From assembly GCF_000738435.1 (NCBI RefSeq), contig NZ_CP003984.1, positions 1,984,001 through 2,048,000 on the forward strand: a stretch of 64,000 nt of DNA, given 5' to 3'. The notes beneath the pieces are model-generated. The model was not told the origin of the DNA and made no database searches. It saw nothing but the letters and a program-made list of their open reading frames with translations. This stretch comes from Planktomarina temperata RCA23. Lineage in GTDB: Bacteria > Pseudomonadota > Alphaproteobacteria > Rhodobacterales > Rhodobacteraceae. The position numbers and the translations under genes were made by a program. Shown here in pieces: positions 17,093 through 29,129 of this stretch. Numbering within the stretch: position 1 is the first letter of the stretch; each line of letters opens with the position of its first letter.

Positions 17093-17482
17093 ATGAGCAC
17101 TTTCGACGAAGATCTGTTTCTCAAAGGTTTAGAGCAGCGCAAAGCCACGCTGGGCGCGGAATATGTCACCCAAAATCTTGCCGCGGCCGATGAATTTACC
17201 CGGCCTTTCCAAGAGGCGATGACCGCCTGGTGTTGGGGCTTTGGCTGGGGCGATGATGTGATTGACGCCAAAACGCGCTCAATGATGAACCTGTCGATGA
17301 TTGGCGCCTTGGGGAAAATGCATGAATGGGAATTGCATTGCAAAGGAGCGCTGAACAATGGGGTCACCGTTGAAGAGATCCGCGCGATTATTCACGTGAT
17401 CGGCATCTATTGCGGCGTGCCGCAGGCCTTGGAATGTTTCCGCGCCGCGCGAAAGGTTTTGACGGAGGCCGGCCAGCTCTGA
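17093..17482 (+). CDS. Carboxymuconolactone decarboxylase family protein
   Basis: Small all-alpha protein (129 aa) of the PcaC-like CMD family. It has NLSMIGALGKMHEWELHCKG and LNNGVTVEEIRAIIHVIGIYCGVPQAL, which match the PcaC-type core rather than the CxxC AhpD type. PcaC decarboxylates 4-carboxymuconolactone in the protocatechuate branch, but no other pca gene is nearby, so that role is not assumed. The start MSTFDEDLF at 17093 follows AAAGGACA; 12 codons upstream are in frame but unlikely to be translated. It is 80 bp upstream of the FadH-like gene on the same strand. Confidence 0.85.
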   Translation: MSTFDEDLFLKGLEQRKATLGAEYVTQNLAAADEFTRPFQEAMTAWCWGFGWGDDVIDAKTRSMMNLSMIGALGKMHEWELHCKGALNNGVTVEEIRAIIHVIGIYCGVPQALECFRAARKVLTEAGQL

Positions 17483-17532
17483 TCCCAGTCTTCCGTGACG
17501 GAACGCTTGCAATCATAGGATAAACCCCATGA

Positions 17533-21239
<3,707 letters not shown>

Positions 21240-21393
21240 GCGTCTGCATCCTCTTGATAATCTATAGGCAGTTTATGCAGATTTGCGCCTAACGACCAGC
21301 GGAATATAAGCCAAATGTGGGTTAGATTTTCCATGGGCTGCGGCGCAAGCGCCAGTCTAGGATCCTGACGCTATTCGCTCTGTTCAGATGCAA

Positions 21394-22314
21394 TTAACTC
21401 TGCGCGCGGCGGCGCGCGGCGCCCCTATCCACCGGAGGCCATCCGCGCCAATCTGCTAGCCAGGACAAGGTTTGTGACACGCGATCTTCGAGCGGCACAT
21501 CCAGCACTTGATCAAATGCTGTCATCATACCCGCGGGCGTATTGGGCGCGCGTTTGGTGTCAGAACCGCGCGCCACCTGGCCAATAATATCTTGCATTTC
21601 CCGATCCGTGAGCCAATGCGGCGTTCCTATATTCATCCGGGATGGCGCCGCGGCGCTTACGCCCTGCGCCAGCATCGTATAAGCTAGATCCGACACGCTC
21701 ACCCAATTTTTGGCTTCAAGCCCATGCGACTCGTGACCGGCATCCAAATCCTGCCAAAGGCGTTCAATCTCATTGCAGAACCTTTGCCCAGGGCCAAAGA
21801 TCTGGCCCGCATGGAATTGCGTGACCGAGATGCCTGTCTCTTGGCCCCAATTGGCAACCATATCCTGTGCAATCAACACAGTGTCTTGAACAGAAGATAG
21901 GTCCTTGGGCAAATCTGCTCGGGCGGCACAAAGCTGCACAAATCTTGCCTCGTCGCGCATATTATTGGCCGTCCAAAACTCTTGTAGGAGCTCCAGCAAG
22001 ATGGCCGTGCCGGTCATATTTGTCGCGAGGCACCGTTCCTCACCGCCCAAGGGCCAGGCCCGGAGCGTTTCAACAGCGCAGTGGAACACCAATTGGGGTC
22101 GGGCGACCTGGATCAGTTTTTTGAGTTTATTGCGATCGCTAATGTCGCCCAACACCAATTGGTAATTGTCAGCTTCCTCAAGATCCCAAATATCCCCAAG
22201 ACTTGCGGCTGCCGTCAGGGCGTCATAATTGGTCACGAAGTGGCCCGCATTCACGGCACGGCGCACCACAACCGATCCAATGAATCCAGCGCCACCCGTC
22301 ACCAATATTTGCAT
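21394..22314 (-). CDS. NAD-dependent epimerase/dehydratase-fold protein lacking YxxxK
   Basis: Extended-SDR sugar-nucleotide enzyme fold (306 aa). The N-terminus MQILVTGGAGFIGSVVVRRA is a canonical NAD-binding motif, and VLGDISDRNKLKKLI and FHCAVETLRAWPLGGEERCL follow the RmlB-like pattern. Where the family has Ser and Tyr-x-x-x-Lys, the sequence reads LCAARADLPKD and SSVQDTVLIAQDMVANW, without the Tyr or the Lys. The protein may bind a nucleotide sugar without the usual redox chemistry, or have changed function. Its neighbour downstream is a glycosyltransferase on the same strand, 104 bp away, which fits a surface-polysaccharide role (inference). Confidence 0.75.
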   Translation of the reverse strand: MQILVTGGAGFIGSVVVRRAVNAGHFVTNYDALTAAASLGDIWDLEEADNYQLVLGDISDRNKLKKLIQVARPQLVFHCAVETLRAWPLGGEERCLATNMTGTAILLELLQEFWTANNMRDEARFVQLCAARADLPKDLSSVQDTVLIAQDMVANWGQETGISVTQFHAGQIFGPGQRFCNEIERLWQDLDAGHESHGLEAKNWVSVSDLAYTMLAQGVSAAAPSRMNIGTPHWLTDREMQDIIGQVARGSDTKRAPNTPAGMMTAFDQVLDVPLEDRVSQTLSWLADWRGWPPVDRGAARRRAQS

Positions 22315-22418
22315 TTTTGCCCCCGCAGGTTGCTTCCAATAGTGCAGTTATTGCATCAAATTATTTATATCTGGTGAAGAGCACAGGTGATTTTCCAAAA
22401 ATTGCCCCCTTTTGAGTA

Positions 22419-23468
22419 TTATTCTCTGTGTTTCAATTTTTGGTAAAGCTGAAACATCTCCCTGGCTTTGTGATCCGGTAAGATACGCCCCTCTGCGGCC
22501 ATTAAAATATCGCAGTATAACTCGTAACCTTCGGGTTGCCCGAGAATATGTGCAATGCGATTTTGATGATGCTCCACACCTGCTTGATGGGCCTGTGCAA
22601 CATCCTTGAGCGCCAGAAGGCGTTGCATTTCTGCGATCCGCGCGCGCCTGCTTCGGTCTATTGACGGGTTATGTTCTGTATTAAAGTTGCGCTGCACCCA
22701 ATAGGCCAAATCAATCGGTTTGCTGGATCGGTTTGGCAAGCCCCGCGCGTGTTTCATCAAAAAACTCTGAGCCGACCGCAAAGAATAGTGATTGCATTCG
22801 ACGGACCGCACGCCCCGCGCCATGCCGATCAAAGACATACGTTGCGGCATTTGCCCAAGCAATGTAGCGTTTTGCTCCATATCATAGGCAATCCAATAGG
22901 GCCGCGGATGCTTCGCTGCATCTTTTTGCTTCGGACGGTGCACACCAAACCCGTTGAACGGGCCGGCAGGTTTGAAAACTGTTTTGAAAAATGTTGCGGC
23001 AATTGGGAACATGGCATCGGCTGGGATCGCCTGTTGAAATTGCTCCGTAATGGGACGATCTTCGAACCGATCAATCCCAGCATTGCCGAATAGACGCCAC
23101 GGCATCGCAATCGCGTCGGTCTGATCTGGCACAGCCGCGATGAGATCATGCAAGCTGCCCTCGCCCAGATGCACATTTATAAATTCATCCACATCACAGG
23201 CCACGGCCCAATCGCAGCTCTTGCGCAAAGGATGCTTCCAAGCCGCTTTGAGCGCCTGCCATTGCGGGCTTGTCCCCTTTGGCACCTGCTGCACGATATG
23301 ATGTAGCACCCCCTGTTTGGCCAATACCGCAAGCAGGGCATCAGTGCCATCATCGCAATCATTGGTATAGACCAACAGATCCGTCACACCGATCGCGCGC
23401 ATATGAGCCACCCATTCAACGATATAAGGGGCTTCGTTTCGCAGGGTGGTGACCGCAAGAATACGCAT
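22419..23468 (-). CDS. Glycosyltransferase family 2-type protein
   Basis: Cytoplasmic glycosyltransferase (349 aa) of the GT-A type often found in Rhodobacteraceae polysaccharide clusters. It opens with MRILAVTTLRNEAPYIVEWV (start of the nucleotide-sugar binding fold). DLLVYTNDCDDGTDALLAVL and the metal-binding acidic motif WAVACDVDEFINVHLG follow. No transmembrane segments are seen. The ATG at 23468 is preferred over an in-frame one 7 codons upstream, because homology begins with MRILAVTT. It is divergent from the GMC oxidase. Together with the epimerase-like gene it forms a small pair; donor and acceptor are unknown. Confidence 0.82.
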   Translation of the reverse strand: MRILAVTTLRNEAPYIVEWVAHMRAIGVTDLLVYTNDCDDGTDALLAVLAKQGVLHHIVQQVPKGTSPQWQALKAAWKHPLRKSCDWAVACDVDEFINVHLGEGSLHDLIAAVPDQTDAIAMPWRLFGNAGIDRFEDRPITEQFQQAIPADAMFPIAATFFKTVFKPAGPFNGFGVHRPKQKDAAKHPRPYWIAYDMEQNATLLGQMPQRMSLIGMARGVRSVECNHYSLRSAQSFLMKHARGLPNRSSKPIDLAYWVQRNFNTEHNPSIDRSRRARIAEMQRLLALKDVAQAHQAGVEHHQNRIAHILGQPEGYELYCDILMAAEGRILPDHKAREMFQLYQKLKHRE

Positions 23469-23607
23469 AAAATAACTTTCTAAAACCACGAGGTTTGCGC
23501 ATATTTTGGCAAAATTTAATCACAGAGCGGGTATTTTTTATCAGCGCGACCGCTGCCCCCTTGCTCTGGCGGTAGTTTATGCCAAGCTGGCGCAAACTGG
23601 AGGATAT

Positions 23608-25269
23608 ATGGAAGCGGATTTTGTCATAATCGGATCGGGTTCGGCGGGTTCAGCCATGGCGGCCCGGCTGTCTGAAGATGGTCAATATTCCGTGATCGTG
23701 CTCGAATATGGGGGCAGCGATTCGGGGCCTTTTATTCAAATGCCCGGCGCACTCTCCTATCCGATGAATATGCCCCTCTATGATTGGGGGTATCGCTCTG
23801 AACCAGAGCCGCATTTGGGCGGGCGGCAATTGGCCTGCCCCCGCGGCAAGGTGATCGGTGGCTCCTCCTCGATCAATGGCATGGTCTATGTGCGTGGCCA
23901 TGCAGGCGATTACGACCATTGGGTCCAAAGCGGGGCGGAAGGGTGGTCCTACGCCGATGTGCTGCCCTATTTTCTGCGCATGGAGAATTGGCACGAGAGC
24001 GGCCAGGGCGGCGATCCCGATTGGCGCGGCAAAAGCGGACCGCTGCATATCACCCGCGGCAAGCGCGACATCCCGCTGCATCAAGCCTTTGTGGAGGCCG
24101 GCCGCCAGGCGGGGTTCGAAGTCACCAAAGACTACAACGGCGCGCAGCAGGAGGGGTTTTGCGCAATGGAGCAGACCGTCTGGCGCGGCCGGCGCTGGTC
24201 GGCGGCCAATGCCTATCTCAAGCCAGCCCTAAAGCGCCCCAATCTGACGCTGCACAAATGCCTGGCACGCCGCATTGTCCTGAAAGACGGCCGCGCCATT
24301 GGGGTGGAAGTGTCAAAAGGGCAAAATATCTCAGTGATCCGCGCCCGCCGCGAGGTGATTGTTGCCGCCTCCGCGATTAACTCTCCCAAACTCCTGCTGC
24401 TTTCCGGCATAGGCCCCGCCGCGCAGTTGACGCAACTGGGGATTGAGGTGCAGGCTGATCGGCCCGGCGTGGGGCAAAACCTGCAAGATCATCTGGAGCT
24501 TTACATTCAGCAGGCCTGCCTGCAGCCCATTACGCTCTACAAATATTGGAATTTCTTTGGAAAACTCCGCGTAGGTTTGGAATGGCTCATCAATAAATCC
24601 GGCCCCGGCGCGTCAAATGCCTTTGAATCCTGTGCCTTTTTGCGCTCAAAACCGGGGGTGCGCTACCCTGATATTCAATATCATTTCCTACCGATCGCGG
24701 TGCGCTATGATGGGCGCGCCGCCTCCGAAGGCCACGGGTTCCAAGCCCATGTTGGCCCCATGCGCTCTGCCTCGCGTGGATCCGTAACCCTGCGCTCTCG
24801 TGATCCAAACGACGATCCAAAGATCCTATTCAACTATATGTCCGATCCGCAGGATTGGAGCGATTTTCGCCATTGCATCCGCTTGACCCGCAAAATTTTT
24901 GGCCAATCGGCCTTTGACCCATTTCGCGGCAAGGAAATTCAACCGGGCGCATCGGTGCAAAGCGACGCCGAGCTGGACGGGTTCATCCGTGAGCATGTGG
25001 AAAGCGCCTACCATCCCTGCGGCACCTGCAAAATGGGTCGCACAGAGGATCCTATGGCCGTGGTGGATTCCGAATGCCGGGTGATTGGGGTGGACGCGCT
25101 GCGCGTGGTCGACAGCTCTATCTTCCCACGCATCCCCAATGGAAACCTGAACGGGCCATCTATTATGGTGGGCGAAAAAGGCGCCGATCACATCCTGGGC
25201 AAGCAACCGCTGCCCAAAGACAACAGAGCCCCCTGGATCAATCCAAGATGGGAGAGCTCCGACAGATAA
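23608..25269 (+). CDS. GMC-family oxidoreductase (choline dehydrogenase-like)
   Basis: FAD-dependent alcohol oxidase/dehydrogenase (553 aa) of the glucose-methanol-choline family. It starts [20 protein letters not shown] (FAD motif), then carries GMC signature 1, [40 protein letters not shown] is signature 2. The C-terminal [10 protein letters not shown] contains the catalytic His, and [20 protein letters not shown] closes the FAD site. It resembles BetA, which oxidises choline to betaine aldehyde, but betB, betC and betI are not adjacent, so another primary alcohol is possible. An open frame of 34 codons upstream is not homologous; GGAGG lies about 5 bases before ATG 23608. It is followed directly by MITE-like copy 2. 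Confidence 0.88.
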   Translation: MEADFVIIGSGSAGSAMAARLSEDGQYSVIVLEYGGSDSGPFIQMPGALSYPMNMPLYDWGYRSEPEPHLGGRQLACPRGKVIGGSSSINGMVYVRGHAGDYDHWVQSGAEGWSYADVLPYFLRMENWHESGQGGDPDWRGKSGPLHITRGKRDIPLHQAFVEAGRQAGFEVTKDYNGAQQEGFCAMEQTVWRGRRWSAANAYLKPALKRPNLTLHKCLARRIVLKDGRAIGVEVSKGQNISVIRARREVIVAASAINSPKLLLLSGIGPAAQLTQLGIEVQADRPGVGQNLQDHLELYIQQACLQPITLYKYWNFFGKLRVGLEWLINKSGPGASNAFESCAFLRSKPGVRYPDIQYHFLPIAVRYDGRAASEGHGFQAHVGPMRSASRGSVTLRSRDPNDDPKILFNYMSDPQDWSDFRHCIRLTRKIFGQSAFDPFRGKEIQPGASVQSDAELDGFIREHVESAYHPCGTCKMGRTEDPMAVVDSECRVIGVDALRVVDSSIFPRIPNGNLNGPSIMVGEKGADHILGKQPLPKDNRAPWINPRWESSDR

Positions 25270-25270
25270 A

Positions 25271-25352
25271 CCGGGGGTCAGGCCGGCGCAGCCCGGTGTT
25301 GCCACCGGGCAAAGTGCTTTGGGCTTGGCTGCTCTGTGAAGCAGAAATCCCT
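25271..25352. repeat. MITE-like palindromic element, copy 2 (left end missing)
   Basis: This partial copy begins just after the GMC stop codon. It keeps the GCGCAG lead-in, the internal stem-loop GCCCGGTG-TTGC-CACCGGGC (25291-25310) and the following CAAAGTG-tttt-GGCTTGGC segment shared with the other copies. The right end (CTGTGAAGCAGAAATCC) is a degraded version of the terminal repeat, and the left terminal repeat is absent. It is non-coding and could still act as a transcript-stabilising hairpin at the 3' end of the GMC gene (inference). Confidence 0.75.
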
Positions 25353-25486
25353 CACAAACCGCTGCCGCCGTGAATCCCCAAAATTGATCATCGCCCCAGA
25401 CAAGCGCTGCTGTCATCTCTGCGCGGGGGCGACGCTATGCAGCTGTTTAAGCTGTTTTGTAGCACTCAAGCCGGTCGCAAAGCGCG

Positions 25487-26131
25487 TTAGGAGACGATCG
25501 TCGCCAGCGTCGCGGCGCGAAGATCTGCCTCGCTGACGCCCTCCGCCGTCTCCACGATTGCCAATCCGCCCTCAACCACATCCAACACCCCAAGATTGGT
25601 GATGATACGATCCACAACGCCAGCGCCCGTGAGTGGCAGGCTACAGGCAGGCAGAACTTTGCTTTCGCCCCTCTTGTTGGTGTGATCCATGACCACGACA
25701 ACCCGGCCGACACCGGCCACCAGATCCATGGCGCCGCCCATACCTTTGACCAACTTGCCGGGGATCATCCAATTGGCCAAATCGCCATTTTCCGCCACTT
25801 CCATCGCACCGAGGATCGCCATGGCAATCTTGCCGCCGCGAATCATTCCAAAGGAGGTTGCGCTGTCAAAATAAGCGGTTTGCGGCAATTCGGTAATCGT
25901 TTGCTTGCCCGCGTTGATCAGATCAGGATCCACCTCATCTTCGGTTGGAAACGGTCCCATGCCGAGCATGCCGTTTTCCGACTGCAAGGTCACCTCAACC
26001 CCCTCGGGGATATAGTTGGACACAAGCGTTGGAATCCCAATGCCCAGATTAACATAGGTGCCATCTTCCAGCTCTTGCGCGGCCCGCGCGGCCATTTGGT
26101 TGCGGTCCCAGCCTTTTGTCTCTGTGGCCAT
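25487..26131 (-). CDS. scoB: 3-oxoacid CoA-transferase subunit B
   Basis: Beta subunit (214 aa) of succinyl-CoA:3-ketoacid CoA-transferase. It moves CoA from succinyl-CoA to acetoacetate or another 3-oxoacid. The catalytic Glu lies in [63 protein letters not shown] and [20 protein letters not shown] are typical of the subunit. It starts at 26131, sharing one base with the stop of the A subunit, so the two are translated in register 1:1. It may also serve 3-oxoadipate from the box pathway, but no linkage is shown. Confidence 0.93.
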   Translation of the reverse strand: MATETKGWDRNQMAARAAQELEDGTYVNLGIGIPTLVSNYIPEGVEVTLQSENGMLGMGPFPTEDEVDPDLINAGKQTITELPQTAYFDSATSFGMIRGGKIAMAILGAMEVAENGDLANWMIPGKLVKGMGGAMDLVAGVGRVVVVMDHTNKRGESKVLPACSLPLTGAGVVDRIITNLGVLDVVEGGLAIVETAEGVSEADLRAATLATIVS

Positions 26132-26826
26132 TATGATGCCCTCACTGTACGTTGTTCGATCCGTTTTTCATGGCTGCCTTGAATGAGCCGGTGCACATAG
26201 ATGCCCGGCAGATGAATGTGATCGGGATCCAAGCTGCCCGTGGGGACAATCTCCTCCACCTCCGCAATGCAGACCTTACCACACATGGCCGCCGGCGGGT
26301 TAAAGTTCCGCGCCGTCTTGCGGAAAATCAAATTGCCCGTCTCATCGGCCTTCCAGGCTTTGACGATCGACACATCTGCAAAGAGCCCGGTTTCGAGAAT
26401 ATAGGTCTCTCCATTAAACTCTTTATGCTCCTTGCCCTCGGCAATCACGGTGCCCACTCCGGTTTTTGTATAAAACCCCGGAATCCCACAACCTGCGGCG
26501 CGCATCCGTTCTGCCAAAGTGCCCTGAGGGTTGAATTCAAGCTCCAGCTCACCAGAGAGATATTGCTTCATAAATGTATCATTCTCGCCCACATAGGAGG
26601 AGATCATCTTTTTCACCTGCCGCGTTTGAAGCAAGATGCCAATGCCAAAATCATCCACACCGGCATTGTTCGACGCAAAGGTCAAATCCTTGGTGCCAGC
26701 GTCTCTTATTGCGGCCAATAGATTTTCCGGCAAACCACACAGACCAAAGCCCCCGGCGGCAATAAACATCCCGTCAAACAACAGCCCTTCGAGAGCCTCG
26801 CTGGCGGATCCATATAGTTTTTTCAT
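26131..26826 (-). CDS. scoA: 3-oxoacid CoA-transferase subunit A
   Basis: Alpha subunit (231 aa) of the same CoA-transferase. It begins [20 protein letters not shown] and has the CoA-binding glycine motif [19 protein letters not shown], then [36 protein letters not shown] and [21 protein letters not shown]. These match the scoA/atoD family over its full length. It is the first gene of the pair, with no other gene in the operon. Upstream lies a 468-bp gap that contains MITE-like copy 3. Confidence 0.93.
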   Translation of the reverse strand: MKKLYGSASEALEGLLFDGMFIAAGGFGLCGLPENLLAAIRDAGTKDLTFASNNAGVDDFGIGILLQTRQVKKMISSYVGENDTFMKQYLSGELELEFNPQGTLAERMRAAGCGIPGFYTKTGVGTVIAEGKEHKEFNGETYILETGLFADVSIVKAWKADETGNLIFRKTARNFNPPAAMCGKVCIAEVEEIVPTGSLDPDHIHLPGIYVHRLIQGSHEKRIEQRTVRAS

Positions 26827-27294
26827 GAGCAGACCGTCCTCTTCATTCCATTGACCTCAAAGACCACCGAATAAACTATGGGTCAAGACTTCGCAGCTGT
26901 TTTGCGTAAAATCCACCGCCAAACACCTGCGCCCTGTCTTGTTGCGATATGTCGCAAGAGCCGCGCCAGCTTCGATCATTGGTGACCGGACTGAAACACG
27001 CCGCTCATGAAATGACCTGGCATATCTGCGGGTGGAGATGGAAATGGCTGAGTATTTCGGTGTGGTCCGCCCTACACATCCAAGACCCCTGCATAACGCC
27101 ATTTCAACACAAAATGAGGGCAGCGCTTGCCGGGGGGCAGGCAGGCGCAGCCCGGTGTTGCCACCGGGCAAAGTGTTTTGGCGTGGCGGTTGGGGTATGC
27201 AGAGGTCTTAGTCAGCAGATTTCATTTGAGATCAAACTCGGAGCTTAGTAGTGTAAAACTCATTCAAACTAAACAAACCTTTGGACATGTCATT
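26827..27294. other. Intergenic stretch holding MITE-like copy 3; otherwise featureless
   Basis: This 468-bp gap separates scoA and the small membrane protein, which are divergently transcribed. Apart from the repeat at 27082-27209, I see no gene. Open frames here are short and partly composed of the repeat itself. Promoters for both flanking genes must lie in it, but I could not pick out confident -35/-10 boxes. Confidence 0.6.
27082..27209. repeat. MITE-like palindromic element, copy 3 (complete, 128 bp)
   Basis: The left end AAGACCCCTGCATA and the right end read on the other strand AAGACCTCTGCATA agree at 13 of 14 positions. The stem-loop GCCCGGTG-TTGC-CACCGGGC lies at 27150-27169. About 20 extra bases relative to copy 1 fall just left of the stem-loop (GGGGGGCAGGCAGGCGCAG). 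I do not see an exact flanking duplication, so this insertion is older or has been altered. It sits 85 bp upstream of the membrane protein gene at 27295. Confidence 0.88.
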
Positions 27295-27669
27295 ATGAAA
27301 TTAGCAAAAATTTCCGGCCTCACTGGCGCAGCGTTCAGCCTGTGCTTCTTCGTGCACTCCGTCTTTCATTCCTTCCGTATCAGCAAAGGTTTTGCATTCT
27401 TTGACTCGCTATTCCCAGAATTGGTCGGCAGCTTCAATACCTCCATCATTTTCTTTATGCCGGCGGCCGTGTTGCTCTTTCGATCCGCATTTTCACCGGT
27501 TTTGGAGAAGGCATCTACGGTCTATCCGATCGTGATGGCACCTACTGTTTTAAATGTGTTTTTGGCATACGATCCGCTCGCCGCAGGCCTGCCTGCAGTT
27601 TTGTTAACCATGCCTTTTTGTATAATTTTTTCAATTATTTATTTATGTTTCCCAGCGCCAAAAAATTGA
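27295..27669 (+). CDS. Small membrane protein of unknown function
   Basis: A 124-aa hydrophobic protein starting MKLAKISGLTGAAFSLCFFV, with four likely membrane segments (about residues 8-22, 45-65, 78-95 and 100-120). The intervening loops are short, and the tail is FPAPKN. No family is recognised. Its codons are visibly richer in A and T than those of neighbouring genes (for example TTTTTGGCATAC, ATAATTTTTTCA), which suggests recent arrival. The open frame continues far upstream, but that part reads through MITE-like copy 3 and is not taken as coding. It stands alone, convergent with the DmdA-like gene. Confidence 0.6.
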   Translation: MKLAKISGLTGAAFSLCFFVHSVFHSFRISKGFAFFDSLFPELVGSFNTSIIFFMPAAVLLFRSAFSPVLEKASTVYPIVMAPTVLNVFLAYDPLAAGLPAVLLTMPFCIIFSIIYLCFPAPKN

Positions 27670-27750
27670 ACCAAACCCTAGGGCGCGACTCGCAAAGCCG
27701 GAGGCAATGATCTTGCCCCCAGCTCGCAGCGCCTGTCTTGGGGGCTGTCG

Positions 27751-28857
27751 TCACAAAAATGGCATATCCACCAGCGTTGCCACGACCTTGCGACCGCCAG
27801 AGCGGGACAAGGTCACTGTGTCGCCGATCGTGCAGCTGCGTGAGATCAAGGCGTAGCCGATGTTTTTGCTCAGACGCGGGGACCAAACACAATTGGTCAT
27901 ATCGCCGACCTTCTGCCCATCTACGGTGATATCTTCCCAGTGGAAGCTCAAAGGATCGGGCGTGTCGCCCTCTAAGATCAACCCCAGCTGATGACGTTTG
28001 GGACCTTCCGCATGGATGCGGCGCAGCGCTTGAATACCGATGACATCATCGGGAACATCCAGGTCAATATAATTGCCCAAACGCACCTCATAGGGATTGG
28101 TGGTGTCATCGCTGTCAGAGCCACAGCTCACCAGTCCGCTTTCCGTCCGCTCAGGGGAGGTTGGCCCACCGTTGCCAATGCCAAAAGGCGCGCCGGCCTC
28201 TTTGACGATGTTCCATAGCTCATCGCCGCGCGTTCCATCGCGCAGGTAAATCTCAAACCCGCCCTGTTTGGACCAGCCCGAACGCTGCACGGCAACAGGA
28301 ATTCCGTTGATTTCACTCTCTGCGAACCAAAAATACTTCAGATCATGCACCCAGTCGCCAAAGATTGACGACACAACCGCGCCGGCTTTTGGCCCCTGCA
28401 CCGCCAAGGGCGAGACATCCGGTTCAGAAATTTTGACATCCAAACCACGCTCTGCCGCAATCGCGCGGGCCCAGAACCAAATATCACTGTCCGCAATCGA
28501 GAACCAAAACAAATCTTCACGCAGTTTGAGCAAGATCGGATCATTGATCAAAATACCGTCGTGATTGCAAAGCGGCACATATTTGCCCTGCCCGATTTTG
28601 CATTTTGACAAGTCGCGCGGGCTCAGGATCTGCGCCAATTTGGCAGCATCGGGCCCCTCGAGTTGCACCTGCCGCTCGGCACCCACATCCCACATGACGA
28701 CCCCATTCAACAGGTCCCAATATTCCTTATCCTTATCGCCAAAGCTCGCCGGCAAAATCATCCGATTGTAGATCGAGGCATTGGTACAGCCCTCGGCAAC
28801 CACCGAATTGAAGAAGGGCGACGGACGCAAACGCGCTGTGGCATGAACCTGAAACAT
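27751..28857 (-). CDS. DmdA-like GcvT-family protein (putative DMSP demethylase)
   Basis: Folate-binding aminomethyltransferase-fold protein (368 aa). DmdA demethylates dimethylsulfoniopropionate to methylmercaptopropionate, giving the methyl group to tetrahydrofolate. Features shared with DmdA are IYNRMILPASFGDKDKEYW, VMWDVGAERQVQLEGPDAAK, ISEPDVSPLAVQGPKAG and VQRSGWSKQGGFEIYLRDGT. Roseobacters also carry DmdA-like paralogues whose substrate is unproven, and this one lacks an adjacent acuI or dmdBCD. The demethylase reaction is therefore family-level inference. It is divergent from the hyuAB operon across 272 bp. Alternatives are a sarcosine/dimethylglycine-type demethylase. Confidence 0.72.
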   Translation of the reverse strand: MFQVHATARLRPSPFFNSVVAEGCTNASIYNRMILPASFGDKDKEYWDLLNGVVMWDVGAERQVQLEGPDAAKLAQILSPRDLSKCKIGQGKYVPLCNHDGILINDPILLKLREDLFWFSIADSDIWFWARAIAAERGLDVKISEPDVSPLAVQGPKAGAVVSSIFGDWVHDLKYFWFAESEINGIPVAVQRSGWSKQGGFEIYLRDGTRGDELWNIVKEAGAPFGIGNGGPTSPERTESGLVSCGSDSDDTTNPYEVRLGNYIDLDVPDDVIGIQALRRIHAEGPKRHQLGLILEGDTPDPLSFHWEDITVDGQKVGDMTNCVWSPRLSKNIGYALISRSCTIGDTVTLSRSGGRKVVATLVDMPFL

Positions 28858-29129
28858 TTTGAGCTCCTAATCTGACGCTGAATCGCGCTTTAGTGCAGGC
28901 AAGCCCCGTCTGGCAATCCCCTGAATTGCGCCTGGGATATGACCTTGCGTCATCAATTTTACCAGAAAATTAATCTGCGCACTGAGATGCGGGAAAATCG
29001 CACAGAATCACACCTCCCAAGCAGGTCCAAGAGCCGTTGGATCGATCAGCGTTGTTGTCACAATAATGGCGCCAAATACCTTCCCCTGCCGCCGCATTCT
29101 GTTATCCTGAGTGCAAGTTGGAGGATCGA

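Noticed and set aside
25271-25352. Simple rho-independent terminator after the GMC gene
   Set aside because: The hairpin is real but is followed by CAAAGTGC and not a U run. The same sequence recurs at three other sites, so it is classed as a repeat copy.
26857-27171. Open frame of about 100 codons on the minus strand between scoA and 27295
   Set aside because: Part of it is translated MITE-like copy 3. A similar short peptide arises from copy 4 (56853-57041), showing that it comes from the repeat and not from a gene.
27713-27752. Possible hairpin (GCCCCCA/TGGGGGC) between the membrane protein and DmdA-like genes
   Set aside because: The loop is long (about 16 bases) and no U run follows on either strand, so the support is too weak to list as a terminator.
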